A DNA stretch of 35,428 bases from Butyriboletus loyo (lineage: Eukaryota; Basidiomycota; Agaricomycetes; Boletales; Boletaceae), in assembly GCA_038093515.1 (NCBI GenBank), contig JBBPSI010000239.1:1-35428 (forward strand), in the 5' to 3' direction. A program made the position numbers and the translations under genes. Shown piece by piece: positions 1 to 10,206 of this stretch. The notes below the pieces were generated by a model, which was not told the DNA's origin, made no database searches, and saw only the letters and a program-made list of their open reading frames with translations. Position 1 is the stretch's first letter, and each line of letters begins with the position of its first letter.

Positions 1-357
1 GGAGCTTACTGCTGCGGAACGTCACGTCGTCACTTTGCGACTCGCGGTGCGATCGTCGTCGGTGAAACACACGTTGACGAAATCACGACGATAGATCCAA
101 GACAGATGCATGTTTGAGATCGCGGTGTCTGTACAGCGGGACCGAGATACTTTACCCGTTCGTCAATACGATCCAAATCTGGGGCCCATCCAGAATGTGA
201 GCAGAAAGTGGACTCCGATTTTCAATCTAGTCAGATCAGGTGAAAACTGAGAGTACTGTAATACATTGACGATAGCCGTGTTTCCCCAATCGACGAACTG
301 ACTATGATATGAGAGATACTGGTCGAAAGTTATTACGGCGTCATGATCATCATCTGC
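1..357. other. Left-edge sequence without an assignable gene
   Basis: No gene could be called here. The plus strand is open from the left edge in two frames for about 90-115 bases. One of these ends in a basic, helix-like tail and could be the last residues of a gene lying further left. The stretch is too short to decide. Confidence 0.3.
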
Positions 358-764
358 CTAGCAAACAGGCTTGGTTGATGCGGTACTGCAGTTGATTGAC
401 GCCTCGACAGCCCTCATACGGTCCTGGAATGACCATCAGAAACAAATCTAGTATATTAAATGGCCACTTACTTCAAGGGACTTGATGCATTCTTCGAATT
501 TCAAGTGGATCTGGTTAACTGCGAGTAGTGCCAGGATAGGATATGAGTGTTGGGGCGGGTGGGCAAAGAAATTCCCAAGTCATTAAGCATGGTAAAATTG
601 TCAGAGGCCTCTTGGACAGACTCTTGGACAGGCGAGGAAGGAAGCACTGAAATCATTGTCACTGAGTGCATGACTGATAGTGGACTGGGGAGGGTTAGGG
701 GAAGCCTCACATCACAGGCCGTGGTATTTAACTCCTCCATATGAGTAGCACCAATGGCCGTCAT
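358..764 (-). CDS. Possible small spliced protein, 52 residues, unidentified
   Basis: Three minus-strand blocks join in frame with consensus splice sites: 764..711, 510..472 and 423..358, stop TAG at 358. The second block ends before GTAAGT and the third follows TTCCAG. The joined tail contains FEECIKSLEDRMRAVEASIN, a charged heptad-like helix. The first intron (200 nt) ends in a long pyrimidine-rich tract that looks like a real acceptor. The first exon and the ATG at 764 are the weakest part; other donors would change the N-terminus. I do not recognise the family. It lies downstream of the RRM gene on the same strand, so it could also be 3'UTR sequence of that transcript. Confidence 0.25.
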
Positions 765-924
765 CGTCAATGAACAGACAAGGAAATACGGATTTTATAA
801 AGATAGCGTACTACAAAGCGTTTACACGACAAACAGCGGACATGTAACGCTGCCAGTTTGCCAGAGGTCCAACAACTGAAGGAATGACGCTCGATGAACA
901 CGGCACGCGTCAGCTTATGTGCAA

Positions 925-3729
925 TTAACCTCGTTTCTGAGACGCTTGCTGGCAAATCGTCAGGAAGAAAAAGCTGAGCAAGTGGACGACTTACAAGGAG
1001 AGCCATCAGTTGTTGATATCCCGGGCCGCCCGGTTGGGGAGCGCCTGGAGGCAAACTTGACATGGGAGGGGGTGACATCATTTGTGGAGGGGGCGGGGGC
1101 ATTACATACTGCGGGGCAGACGACTGCTGGGGTGCCAGCGGGGGTTGCTGGCTCGACGATTGTTGAAGTAATGCAAGGATGTTAGGGGGAAGGGTTCCCA
1201 TTCCCGGAGGTGCTTGTCCTAGTTGTGGCGTTGATGTCTGTGGTAGCATCTGTCCATAAGGACCCGTGCTCTGACTAGGTATAGCCGGATATGAGTGCGC
1301 CGGCTGTTGCATTGATGGAGGAGGGTAATATGAACTTGCGCTAAGCGGCGGCTGTGCGATCGGTGGCATTGGGAGTGAGGGGTGAGCAAACGGGCCAGGT
1401 GCCGGTTGCGCAGACACGGGAGGAGGCCCAGTTCCATTCTGGGGCTGCTTCAAGGCAGCCAGTAACTGCTGTACCCTCCTAGCTTGTTCCAGGCGATCAT
1501 CGTGTGCCTATGTCTCATAAGGACTGGCGCATGCTTTCAAGAGCGACGAAAACATACCTGTGAACTAGCAGGTACGGAAGAAGGTTGATTGTAAGCAGTT
1601 GTCGTGGACGTCGGTTCGTTGTAACTGCCGCCAGTAGGATAAGGTGGACGTGCATCAAAACGGTCCTCACCATGTCCACCTCTATCACCACCGTAGGCAC
1701 GGCTGCCACCGCGCCCACCCCTAGAATCATCGTCAAAGCCCCGTCTATCACGATCCCTAAAGTCGTCCCTGCGGTCCCAGCCATCATCGTAACCTCTGCC
1801 TCGACCTCTGCCTCGGGCACGCCCGCGACCTCGGAAGCTGTGACTTCGGTCATCCCAGTCTCGACCTCCATCATATTTCGGCTCACGGCTAAGGTAAAAT
1901 TTACATCAATGAATGCTCCATGAATATTGATCAAAAGTCTACCGTTGCGTGGCCGGACCAGTCATCTCGGACTCTTCCCATGCGTAGATAATATCCATGG
2001 TGCCGTCTTGCAAGCCTTGGTGACGTAACCGATCGAATGCTTCGTCACAATTCTAGCCTGGAGTGAGCTAGACAACGAAAGATGGAGCACGACACCTCAC
2101 CCGCATGTCATAGTATTCAACATATCGCTGACTGGAATGTACATCAACAACAGGAAGTAGGTAAGAGAATGGGTCACGTACTCTGCGCGATCTCCAACGG
2201 GCATTACGGACTTGACATCTCCGAACTGTTGGAATTTGCGTCGCACTTCGTTGTCGTCAATCATTTGACGAGAATCTTTCAGCGTTACTATGAGACAGCC
2301 CTGGTATTGCTAAGCTGACATTTAGAGCATATATGACCATAGCAATTTGCTGGCTCACTTGATTTTTCTCTCGGTCGCTCCCTCCTTGTTTCTGATCGTC
2401 TCGGGGTAGCGAATAATGGACATCAATCTAATGCAACCCCAAAACTTTCGGTCAGATGCAAGCTTGGAAACTAAAAACGGTAACCCACAGGTCGACCGCT
2501 AATCTCAGAACCTTGTAGGCGCTCCCTGGCCCTTTCAGCAGCCCTTAGGTCGTACTAAACAGAAAACAGAAAATTCTAAGTAAAGTGCAAATTTCGCCTT
2601 TAGGTGACTTACGTAGGTAACAAAGACCATTCCACGTGTGGCGATAAGATCGAAGAAGGTTTTAATTTCACCGTGCTCTTCGAACGAACGACGAACATCG
2701 TCGCTATTAGTTTCGTACTGAGAAAAATGAGACTATCAGTACGAGCATATACGGATAGTGCAAGCTTCAAATCGGGTCTTGCACTCAATAGTGACTTGCC
2801 TTGATATTCCGGATAAAAAGCGTCCGACAAGGTCGTTCGCGCTGTATGCGTTCTTCAATAATAGAATCATGAACTTTGTCATCACGTTCGCGGCGGTTAT
2901 TCCTTCGAGGAGTTCGGCCAAAGCCTCCGTCGTCATAATTGGCATCGGAGACTTCTAACAGGGATTGATACGGGTGAGATCAAAAGCTTCGGAAGGCAGA
3001 AAACCAAGCAAGTTGGCGGCGAGGCAGAATGAGGCACGTAGCGCATCGAGTCGCAGAGTGTGAACAAAATTCCCTGGGGAAACTCAAAGCATCGCATCGC
3101 CAGGACGCGATGAAATGAACGAAAGACGCTTGGCAAACTCATTTCCTAGCGTTTTGCTGAAATGTCCAACTTCACTGCTTTCGCTAATGAATAGCTCAAA
3201 GCTCGCGACGAAGGCTCTTAATGCCTGCTAGGCCACCAGAAGCATACCCAACGAAGAATGCAATGTGGAGCTGCCAGTTTTACTCCGCTTTGACTGCGAC
3301 TCAACTGATGCGACGACGTTTGATAACTGCCTATATTCGCACAGTATGTTCAGTCTCAATTCCAAGCGCACCTTCAAAATTGCCGTAACCCTGAGTATAG
3401 CCGTCTGACGTGCTCTGGGCAGTGTACTGAGTGGAGGGAGTTGCACCTGAATAACTACCACTTCCATTTTGATAGAAATTGTCTTGGGTACCCGTATCGT
3501 AGCTGTTGTATGGGCTGACGTCGGCTTGATGTTGACTTTGATCATAGGAGCTGGAAGGACCGCTGTCGTAGCCACTATGAAAGCTGCCTCGACCGCGACC
3601 GAAGCCTCTCCCACGTGGAGCGCCGCCTCTGTGATTGTAGGATCTATCAGGTCCTGGTCCACCGGGAGTGCCACCTCTTCTATGACCGCCATCATAGGCT
3701 CCGCCACCGTAAGGATGATGACGATTCAT
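925..3729 (-). CDS. Two-RRM, RGG-rich RNA-binding protein (Mei2-like RRM arrangement)
   Basis: Predicted 626-residue RNA-binding protein from 11 exons: 3729..3372, 2954..2800, 2717..2613, 2554..2489, 2427..2359, 2300..2182, 2131..2101, 2052..1943, 1888..1558, 1507..995 and 948..925. The N-terminus (about 1-120) is Gly/Tyr/Ser-rich with RGG-type repeats. RRM1 spans about 162-240, with RNP2-like TLFIRNI and RNP1-like GMVFVTYYD. RRM2 spans about 252-335, with CLIVTLKDS and RYVEYYDMR. An Arg/Gly/Asp-rich block follows (about 338-430), then a Pro/Gln-rich tail and the end LLQASQKRG. The RRM pair recalls Mei2-like proteins, but no diagnostic third RRM is seen, so the exact orthologue is open. The first intron is 417 nt, and the intron after exon 2 has a GC donor. 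The start is the ATG just after an A-rich leader. Its promoter region is shared with the divergent Rab5 gene. Confidence 0.85.
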
Positions 3730-4076
3730 TCCCTTTTTTACTTCTTTTCTGTTCTTTTTAGGACGAAACCGAGAGAGCTGCACGACACTGAGTAGGCGAG
3801 CTTAGCAGACGAAGAGAACTGAAACGACGAGAGAAATGTGTGCTGGTGACGACACGGAAGAAACTTTCTGGGCGGTGTGGCTCAACCTAGGACAAGGAGC
3901 AAATGCAGGGAACGACGATGATGACGGGTGCAAGCAGGTTGGGGCAGCGTGCAATTTTGCACATGTGGAATGCCCGTGGGAATAACAGATTACATAAGCC
4001 TCTGTCCTGGCACTTCGCACCTGCTTACGACGCGTTGCCTTGCTGGAGTCATTCCTGCATTTCCTGACCGCGACCA
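3730..4076. promoter_or_regulatory. Shared divergent promoter region, RRM gene / Rab5 gene
   Basis: These 347 bases lie between two divergent start codons. The side next to the RRM gene is a strong pyrimidine run on the plus strand, read as an A-rich leader before the minus-strand ATG. No TATA box or other clear site was recognised. Role inferred from position only. Confidence 0.4.
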
Positions 4077-5089
4077 ATGTCAAAACAATTCCAGTTCAAA
4101 CTTGTTCTGCTCGGTATGTATTCTCCTTGTCGTTTTCCCAAGAGCTCACTCATTCGTTCCTGTTAGGCGAGTCGGCAGTTGGCAAGTCCAGGTAGGGGTG
4201 TTGCGTTTCGTTGTGGATCCACCATTCAAGCATCTTGCAACAGCTTAGTCCTGCGCTTCGTCAAGGACCAATTCGATGATTACCGAGAAAGCACTATTGG
4301 CGGTATGCTTTTTCTCAGTGAACCTGTTGCCCAACATTCGCCGCTCACCCGCCTTTCTACAGCTGCGTTCTTGACACAGACCGTCACACTAGATGACCAA
4401 ACGACGGTTAAATTTGAGATTTGGTACACTTCCAAGTCGAATAGTATGTATCGATATCTGACTACTCTCTAGGGATACTGCAGGTCAAGAACGGTACAAG
4501 GTATGTTGTTACTTTTTAGTGCTGTGAAGTGAGGCGCCTGATGGTTGCTTGGATCCTTTGATAGTCTCTCGTACGTCCTTTCATTCCCCACTCTAAAAGC
4601 GAGGTTGAGCAGTACATTAAATACAGGCTCCTATGTACTATCGCAACGCAAATTGTGCAGTGGTAGTATATGATATCACTCAGGCGTCGTCGCTCGAGAA
4701 GGCACGGAACTGGATCAGGGAACTCCAACGTCAAGCCGATCCGTCTATAGTGATCGCTCTCTGCGGAAACAAGGCAGACCTTGCTGCGCGTCGTCAGGTC
4801 ACGCAGGAAGAAGCTCGGAAGTACGCGGAGGAAGAAGGTCTCATGTGGAGCGAAACTAGTGCCAAATCAGGGGAGGGTGTAGCAGACATATTTACGGCCA
4901 TTGGTACGTAAAGACTGATTTTCTGCCCCCACCGTGGACTTAGCGATCGCAGCCAAGAAACTACCGCTTACTGCACCCCCATCATCACGGACGGGCGGTG
5001 CTCGCGGTGGCCCTGCCGGAGCACGGCAGGGTGTTGATCTCAACAGACAGGCCGCCTCTCAGAACGGCAGCGATGCTTGTAACTGCTAG
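4077..5089 (+). CDS. YPT5: Rab5-type small GTPase (Ypt5/Vps21 family)
   Basis: A 212-residue Rab GTPase that governs early endosome tethering and fusion. Eight exons: 4077..4113, 4167..4191, 4244..4302, 4363..4423, 4473..4500, 4565..4570, 4627..4903 and 4944..5089. All nucleotide-binding motifs are present: P-loop GESAVGKS, switch [14 protein letters not shown] (typical of Rab5), switch [24 protein letters not shown] and ETSAKSG. The C-terminus is CNC, a dual-cysteine geranylgeranylation signal for membrane anchoring. Exon 6 is a 6-nt microexon coding Ser-Leu between flanking GT..AG introns. Without it the conserved switch II would lose two residues, so the microexon is needed. The length is normal for the family. 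The gene runs convergent to the RasGEF gene, with 263 bases between stop codons. Confidence 0.95.
4565..4570 (+). other. 6-nt microexon in the Rab5 gene
   Basis: TCTCTC sits between an upstream intron ending GATAG and a downstream intron starting GTACGT. It restores Ser-Leu in the conserved RYKSLAPMYY of switch II and keeps the frame. Confidence 0.85.
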
Positions 5090-5352
5090 TCGCAGGTTCT
5101 ATCTCGCTTCATTGTTCTCCTTCGCAGCCTCCATGTTGACTCCTCCCTCTCTCACTCCACATGTAACATAACGTACACTGCGATATGCTGAACTCGGGTA
5201 ATAATAATATGGCGAGTGGCTAAATACTCCTGAATGCAGTGGTCTGTAAATCGATCGCTCTACGAAATTGAAAAATGTTCGATAACTATCTTGACGGTTC
5301 CCCCTGCAGGTTTCAGTTCCTTGTCAACAACTTGAAGCTCGTCTTCAATAAA

Positions 5353-7083
5353 TCAATGTACGTATGGACTCGTGATTTCGAAATCATACGGCGAGGATTG
5401 ATGACGCAACATATTTGAAACCGCGGCGAAATGCATTCTGCACACAGCCGACGAACCTGCATCAGCGGCACATCCTGACTGGCGAGGAGGGTTCTCTACG
5501 CGAAGTTCTTTGATGTCGTCCAGATATCCGCGCACGAATGGTACAGACGGCCCCTTTGCCGCGTCCATGATGTTCATGAGATGACGGAACTGGTTTGAAA
5601 CATCACGTAGCGTGACAAAGGTCTGCTTTTGAGTGCATCGCGCCCACGCAGGCCCAAGTGAGGATAGAGAAGATCCGGACAGCGACAAGATGATCGCGCA
5701 CAGCGAATCGAAATTACGAAGTAGTTGACATTTCTACACCAGCACATTAGAGATGAGTATAAGTTCACTTTCCGGGTGTCAAAACGTAGATGACCAATCA
5801 CCTCAGCAACCATGATCCAAAAGTCCAGTGCCTTGGCTTGCTGCGTCATGCTGTCATACGCAAGGATGGACTTGTGTACCCACGCAGCGATATGGTCGTG
5901 GACGTCAAAAAACCGCAGCAACCCTGTCATGTCGGTACTTCTGCGGCCCGTCACCCAATCAAGACACTCGTGTTGACGGATGGTGGCGTACAGGGTGTGC
6001 ATCAAAACACAAACCTGTTCGGCCAGGTTGTCCGGACCCCAAATTGTGAGGTCGAGTAATTTCCTATCTGAAATGGCCTGACTATGGCGTGCTGGCAAAC
6101 GAAATGATTGGGATTGGCGCCGGATCGCGTTGTCTGAATGTGCACCAGCCTGGGAAGTGGCAACCGATTGGAGAACCGCATGCCAATCTTCGATATCCAA
6201 GCTGGAGATAAGCTCCTGTGGATCATCTGAGTTATCAGGGGTTGTCAAGCAAAGGAACGGTGTTTGATCGTTTACTCCGCGCGGATGAGGGAGGCGGTGC
6301 AATGTTGCGTCAAACAGCGGAGGACTTGTAGGCCAAGTAAGTTGTAATGCCGGCTCCGACAGAAGGGGGCTTTGGGGAAAGTATGGTCTCTGTGTCCTGT
6401 GAGGCGAGGGGCTCTCGGGTGTTGGAGGGACGCGGATATCTCCCATGTTCTGAGATTGCTCGTCATTTGATAGATTGAGTAATGAGTCACAACCATGGCT
6501 CCGCACTCCGTCGTCGAAGAAGCCTTTATATAGAACGAGATCTGTTGGCGTCACGAGTTGGAACGATGAGACCTGTTCAAATGTTTCAGCAATTTGGCAT
6601 CGTAAACGTCCTACAACATACCCTATGGTCCTCAGAAACAGGAACCCATGGATCATCAACAGTGGAAAGAGGGTCATTTAAACTTTCATACGGCCATGGT
6701 GTCTCGTCCGGGTACTCCACGATCTTGCTCCTATCCAGCGGCAGGACAAACGAGCCTGGTATCCACCCAATGCAATCCCCTTGGGGTCGCATAGCTGCCC
6801 ACCATCCCGAGTGCTTTTGTTGGATGATGATCAGCACCTCGTCCTTGTAGAAGGGCAGATGGATCGGGTCCGAAGACTCAAAGTCGTGCATGCACAGGAC
6901 ATGGAAGAAGCACTGAGGATTGTCCGTACTCGGTGTTATCCCAGAAGAAGAGATGCTCTGGTTAGCAGGGGCAGGCGAGCCGGAAGAAGAATCGGACGGA
7001 TCGCTCGTGAACAAAGGTACGTCGGTTGAAATACGTAGTGGTTCGCGCTGTCGAAGTGGAAGGGGGTTGAGCAAGTTTGACAT
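5353..7083 (-). CDS. SH3-domain Ras guanine nucleotide exchange factor (Cdc25-type)
   Basis: Predicted 537-residue exchange factor that would load GTP onto a Ras-type GTPase. Three exons: 7083..6622, 6572..5802 and 5733..5353. An SH3 domain covers about 57-116 (hallmarks HDFESSD, SGWWAA, GWIPGSFV). A Ser/Pro-rich linker runs to about 320. The catalytic RasGEF domain covers about 325-530, with DLTIWGPDNLAEQV, AWVHKSILAYD, AEKCQLLRNFDSLCAIILSL and PSVPFVRGYLDDIKEL. Fungal Cdc25 proteins usually carry an N-terminal REM (RasGEF_N) domain before the catalytic core; none was recognised in the linker, and the protein is short for the family. The start is the ATG that begins MSNLLNPLPL. An upstream in-frame GTG at 7131 was not used. 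The target GTPase cannot be told from sequence. Confidence 0.85.
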
Positions 7084-7768
7084 GTTTCTGGAGAGGGACC
7101 GTTCAGACACAGAGATGCCTGTGATGCACACTTTATCCTTGCAACGAAAGCCTTCAATTTTCCTTCATCTCAGATTGGCACATCCATCTGGCACTAGATA
7201 AGCATCAGTGTATCCATCAAGGACTACAAAAGCCCCGAGTTCTTCGTACCGTATCCATACCGCTACGAGTCTTGACAAGCCGGAATGCGTGATACAAAGC
7301 CACGTCATTTTAACTTGCAGCGATACTGGCAAGGATTTAGGCGACGAAGTCCGAAACACATGTTGTCACGACCGGTGTACCCACAACAACGACGATAGAA
7401 CACAACCTTCGAACCGAATTGGTTCGAAGTATACTTACATTTTCGTGCCCAACCCGTGATGACGGAGATTCGGGAGCGACACCGGCCCCTGGAACCGTAC
7501 AGAGAGGATCATCCTAATGGTCTGAGGGATTTCAATAATATCGCAGGCTTATTGCACATCAAAAGAATGTGCCAGACCGCACCATTGAGATCAGCAGGTC
7601 GACTTGCACCATTGGTCGCTTGGAAATCGATCTGAAGTTGGGCAGTCTTGGAGAAGAAATAGCTTTAGTGGTGCCAGTCGCTGACTCTGTCGGTCCGTTC
7701 CGGGAAGTCCTCAGCAGGCTGCGCGTCAGTACTAGAGTTGCTGTGCAGCCTCAGTATCGCTCTCAACA
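7084..7768. promoter_or_regulatory. Divergent intergenic region, RasGEF / IST1
   Basis: About 685 bases separate the two divergent start codons. The region holds a 9+5+9 inverted repeat at 7407-7429 and a short minus-strand open frame at 7165-7359 that could not be tied to either gene. No TATA box was identified with confidence. Confidence 0.4.
7407..7429. repeat. Inverted repeat CTTCGAACC / GGTTCGAAG
   Basis: Two perfect 9-base arms flank a 5-base spacer (GAATT) in the RasGEF/IST1 divergent spacer. It could be a dimeric transcription-factor site. The arms resemble a tRNA B-box core, but no cloverleaf can be drawn around them. Confidence 0.6.
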
Positions 7769-8972
7769 ATGCCTACCCCTACATGGAGCTCCACAAAGGC
7801 CAAAGTACGCCTATTTCCCGCTCGTTAAATGGCGCTTACCCCCTCGTTCTGTGCAGGTACAACTTCGGTGGGTTTTGTGTTGTGGGGATGTATTTGCAGA
7901 CCTCATGATAACTTAGACTTTCCGTTCAACGTCTCCGGACAATACAACAGAAAAGGGAAGCACAGGCTAAGACTTCTCGTCGCGATATCGCACTCTTATT
8001 AGAAAAAGGAAAGATCGAGAGCGCACGGATTAAGGTCGAAGCAAGTGGGTCCTCGATCCAATGTACACAAGAGCATGTCACATCTGACAACACCAACGCC
8101 ACGTACACTGTCATTCCCTTCACCAGTTATCAATGATGATATCAACCTCGAACTCTTGGAGCTTCTAGAACTCTACTGTGAGCTCCTGATAGCCCGCTTC
8201 GGATTGCTTGATCAAAAGTGAGTAAGTACACCGACAATATACCGTTGGCGGTGTAATTCCTCTCACATCTCTCATAGCACGCGCGAACCTGATCAGGGCA
8301 TTAAAGAGGGTGTCTGTGCCATCATCTACGCTGCGCAGGGAGCCGAGGTGAAAGGTAACCGAAGTTTCCATTTTTTAGTCACAGCTAATTTTCCGGGATT
8401 ACTTGCGTCATTCGCAAGAACTCCATGTACTGCGTGACCTCCTCGTACAAAAGTATGGCCGAGAATTCTCTACAGCTGTAATGGAGAACCGCGGGCATTG
8501 TGTTAACGACCGAGTAAGCACGTCATACCTTGACGCCTAGTCTAACGTCGACCATAATCGATGCTATAAGGTGGCGAAGAAACTATTGGTCGAAACACCG
8601 TCGGCCCAACTAGTTGATGGCTATCTAACGGAGATAAGCAAGGCGTATGGGGTCAAGTGGTCATCTTCTACCACCCAAGCAGCCGCTAAAGATGATGTGG
8701 ACAAACCGGTTGGTGATGCCTTGGCCGTCATTGTTCTACTCACAGGTCTTTTGCAGAATCAAACCCGAATTTCAGAGGAAACGCCAGAGTCCCTGCCAAG
8801 CTACTCGGAAGAGGGACCCAGCATTGCTAAATTACCTGACCTTCCACCGACAGAAGAGGAGGAAGAGAAGGCCACTAAAAAATCAAACAGTACTCCCGCG
8901 TCCGCTCAGGAGAATCCCGAGGATGACTTTGAGTCTTTGACACGTCGTTTCCAGGACTTGAAAAAACGTTAG
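7769..8972 (+). CDS. IST1: IST1, ESCRT-III-associated protein
   Basis: Predicted 279-residue IST1, which regulates Vps4 and ESCRT-III in multivesicular body sorting and membrane scission. Seven exons: 7769..7804, 7857..7867, 7917..8044, 8127..8217, 8278..8354, 8419..8513 and 8571..8972. The Ist1 domain (about 1-170) is clear: QLRLSVQRLRTIQQKREAQA, SRRDIALLLEKGKIESARIK, LELLELYCELLIARFGLL and ELVD-type LVDGYLTEISKAYGVKW. An acidic, Pro/Ser-rich linker follows. The extreme C-terminus, ESLTRRFQDLKKR, matches a MIM1-type MIT-interacting motif, as expected for binding Vps4. Exon 2 is only 11 nt. Introns 2 and 3 both start GTGGGT. The ATG gives MPTPTWSSTKAK, matching the usual short N-terminus before the first helix. 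Confidence 0.95.
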
Positions 8973-10206
8973 CGAAAGTTCATTGGATAGAAGACGAGTG
9001 GTGGTTTTTAGTTTGATTGAGCACCATTCGTGAAACCGGCTCCCATACCCTCCGTTCTTCTTGTGCGCTGATCGTAAAGTTTTGCGCGCTATAATCTGGA
9101 TGTATCAGTGTTTGAACATGTTGTACCTTACCAGTCCGTCCCTGTGGCAGCAACAGTTCGGCGGCCCTCTTGCGCGATGTCCGCCGCCGATTAACCCGAT
9201 AATACATGTCCTTTTCGCGATGAAGTATCCCGTCTATTTGCCATACATTTAGCTTATAACGTTGGTTTCTCGTTCCCAATTAATGGTGCATGGTGGAGAG
9301 AGATAGAGATGGACATTCGGTGTTTTCATCAGAGATTTTCGTGCCCGTGACGAGCTTTGATATTTGATCTCTTCGGGTTTTCGCCACGGAGCCGCTCATG
9401 CTTGAGTTTCACTCGGAAGTGTGATGTGACCCGTCGGACGTGACAAGACAACCTAATAACGGTCTGTGCGGGCCGACATAAATAAATCTGCGTATGGAGG
9501 ATTAATATTTTTCTTAGACCAATACCTATAATGAAACCAACTGCCAGCACTTTTCCAGATAACAGAGTATATATGCTGATTATTTTGTGCATCCCGGCCA
9601 CGATGGACGGGGGATTGCATGTACACGACTAGAATACCTGTGCATTAATATCGATTAGCTGGTACACGCATGCTCTGGCAGTCGAAGGGTTCGGCAAGAC
9701 GAAATCTCTTCATGTCCGCAGTGAACCCTGTGGTCTCGCGGACAATCGCGGACAAGTTTCGAGTTTTACCAGCTTTTGTATTGTCGGCGGTGCGTTTCGG
9801 TTCCCGATCCAGTGGTGACCAAAGGATAATGTGATCTATCTGATATGGCTTGGATTATGACGGCATCATAAGCAATAAGTACTCTGCACAGGCCGCGGTG
9901 ATCTGTGGCGTGAACGTATATGTAACTATTGAGATGGATGATGAGGAATATCGACCGTGTTTCGCCGTGGTGGATGCGTCTAGCTATACGTGTCGGCGCA
10001 AGGGCCAGGTGACGAAATTGAGGTGGATAGGACAAGCGTTCTATGTCGTTGGCTGCTCAGGACAATAAGATGATATCATGTACGTGGCTTTGTGGGCCAA
10101 GGCAGGCAGTCGCTAAAAGTACAAGGATTGGCATCGCGAGTGGCAGGACAAGGCAATCTGTCCCAATGCAAGCTCAGATACGCGACAGTCGGAGTTTCAC
10201 ACTCGC
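8973..10206. other. Gene-poor stretch after IST1
   Basis: This holds the IST1 3' end and about 1 kb without a recognised gene. Several short open frames exist. The longest that looks at all protein-like is 9850-10068 on the plus strand, which has no early ATG and no recognised motif. A 10-base tandem repeat lies at 9736-9755. Confidence 0.4.
9736..9755. repeat. Tandem 10-bp repeat TCGCGGACAA x2
   Basis: Two perfect adjacent copies of TCGCGGACAA. An inverted partner of the core, TGTCCGC, lies upstream at 9713-9719, so a small hairpin or a multi-site element is possible. It sits in a gene-poor stretch. Confidence 0.6.

Noticed and set aside
7165..7359. Minus-strand open frame upstream of the RasGEF gene as an extra N-terminal exon
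   Set aside because: It has no splice donor that joins in frame to the SH3 exon, and the ATG at 7083 already gives a complete protein.
7407..7429. tRNA gene around GGTTCGAAG
   Set aside because: The arms pair with each other, and no A-box, anticodon stem or acceptor stem can be drawn.
8041..8126. GC donor (GCAAGT) for IST1 intron 3
   Set aside because: It puts the next exon out of frame. The GTGGGT four bases later gives the conserved KVEAIINDD join.
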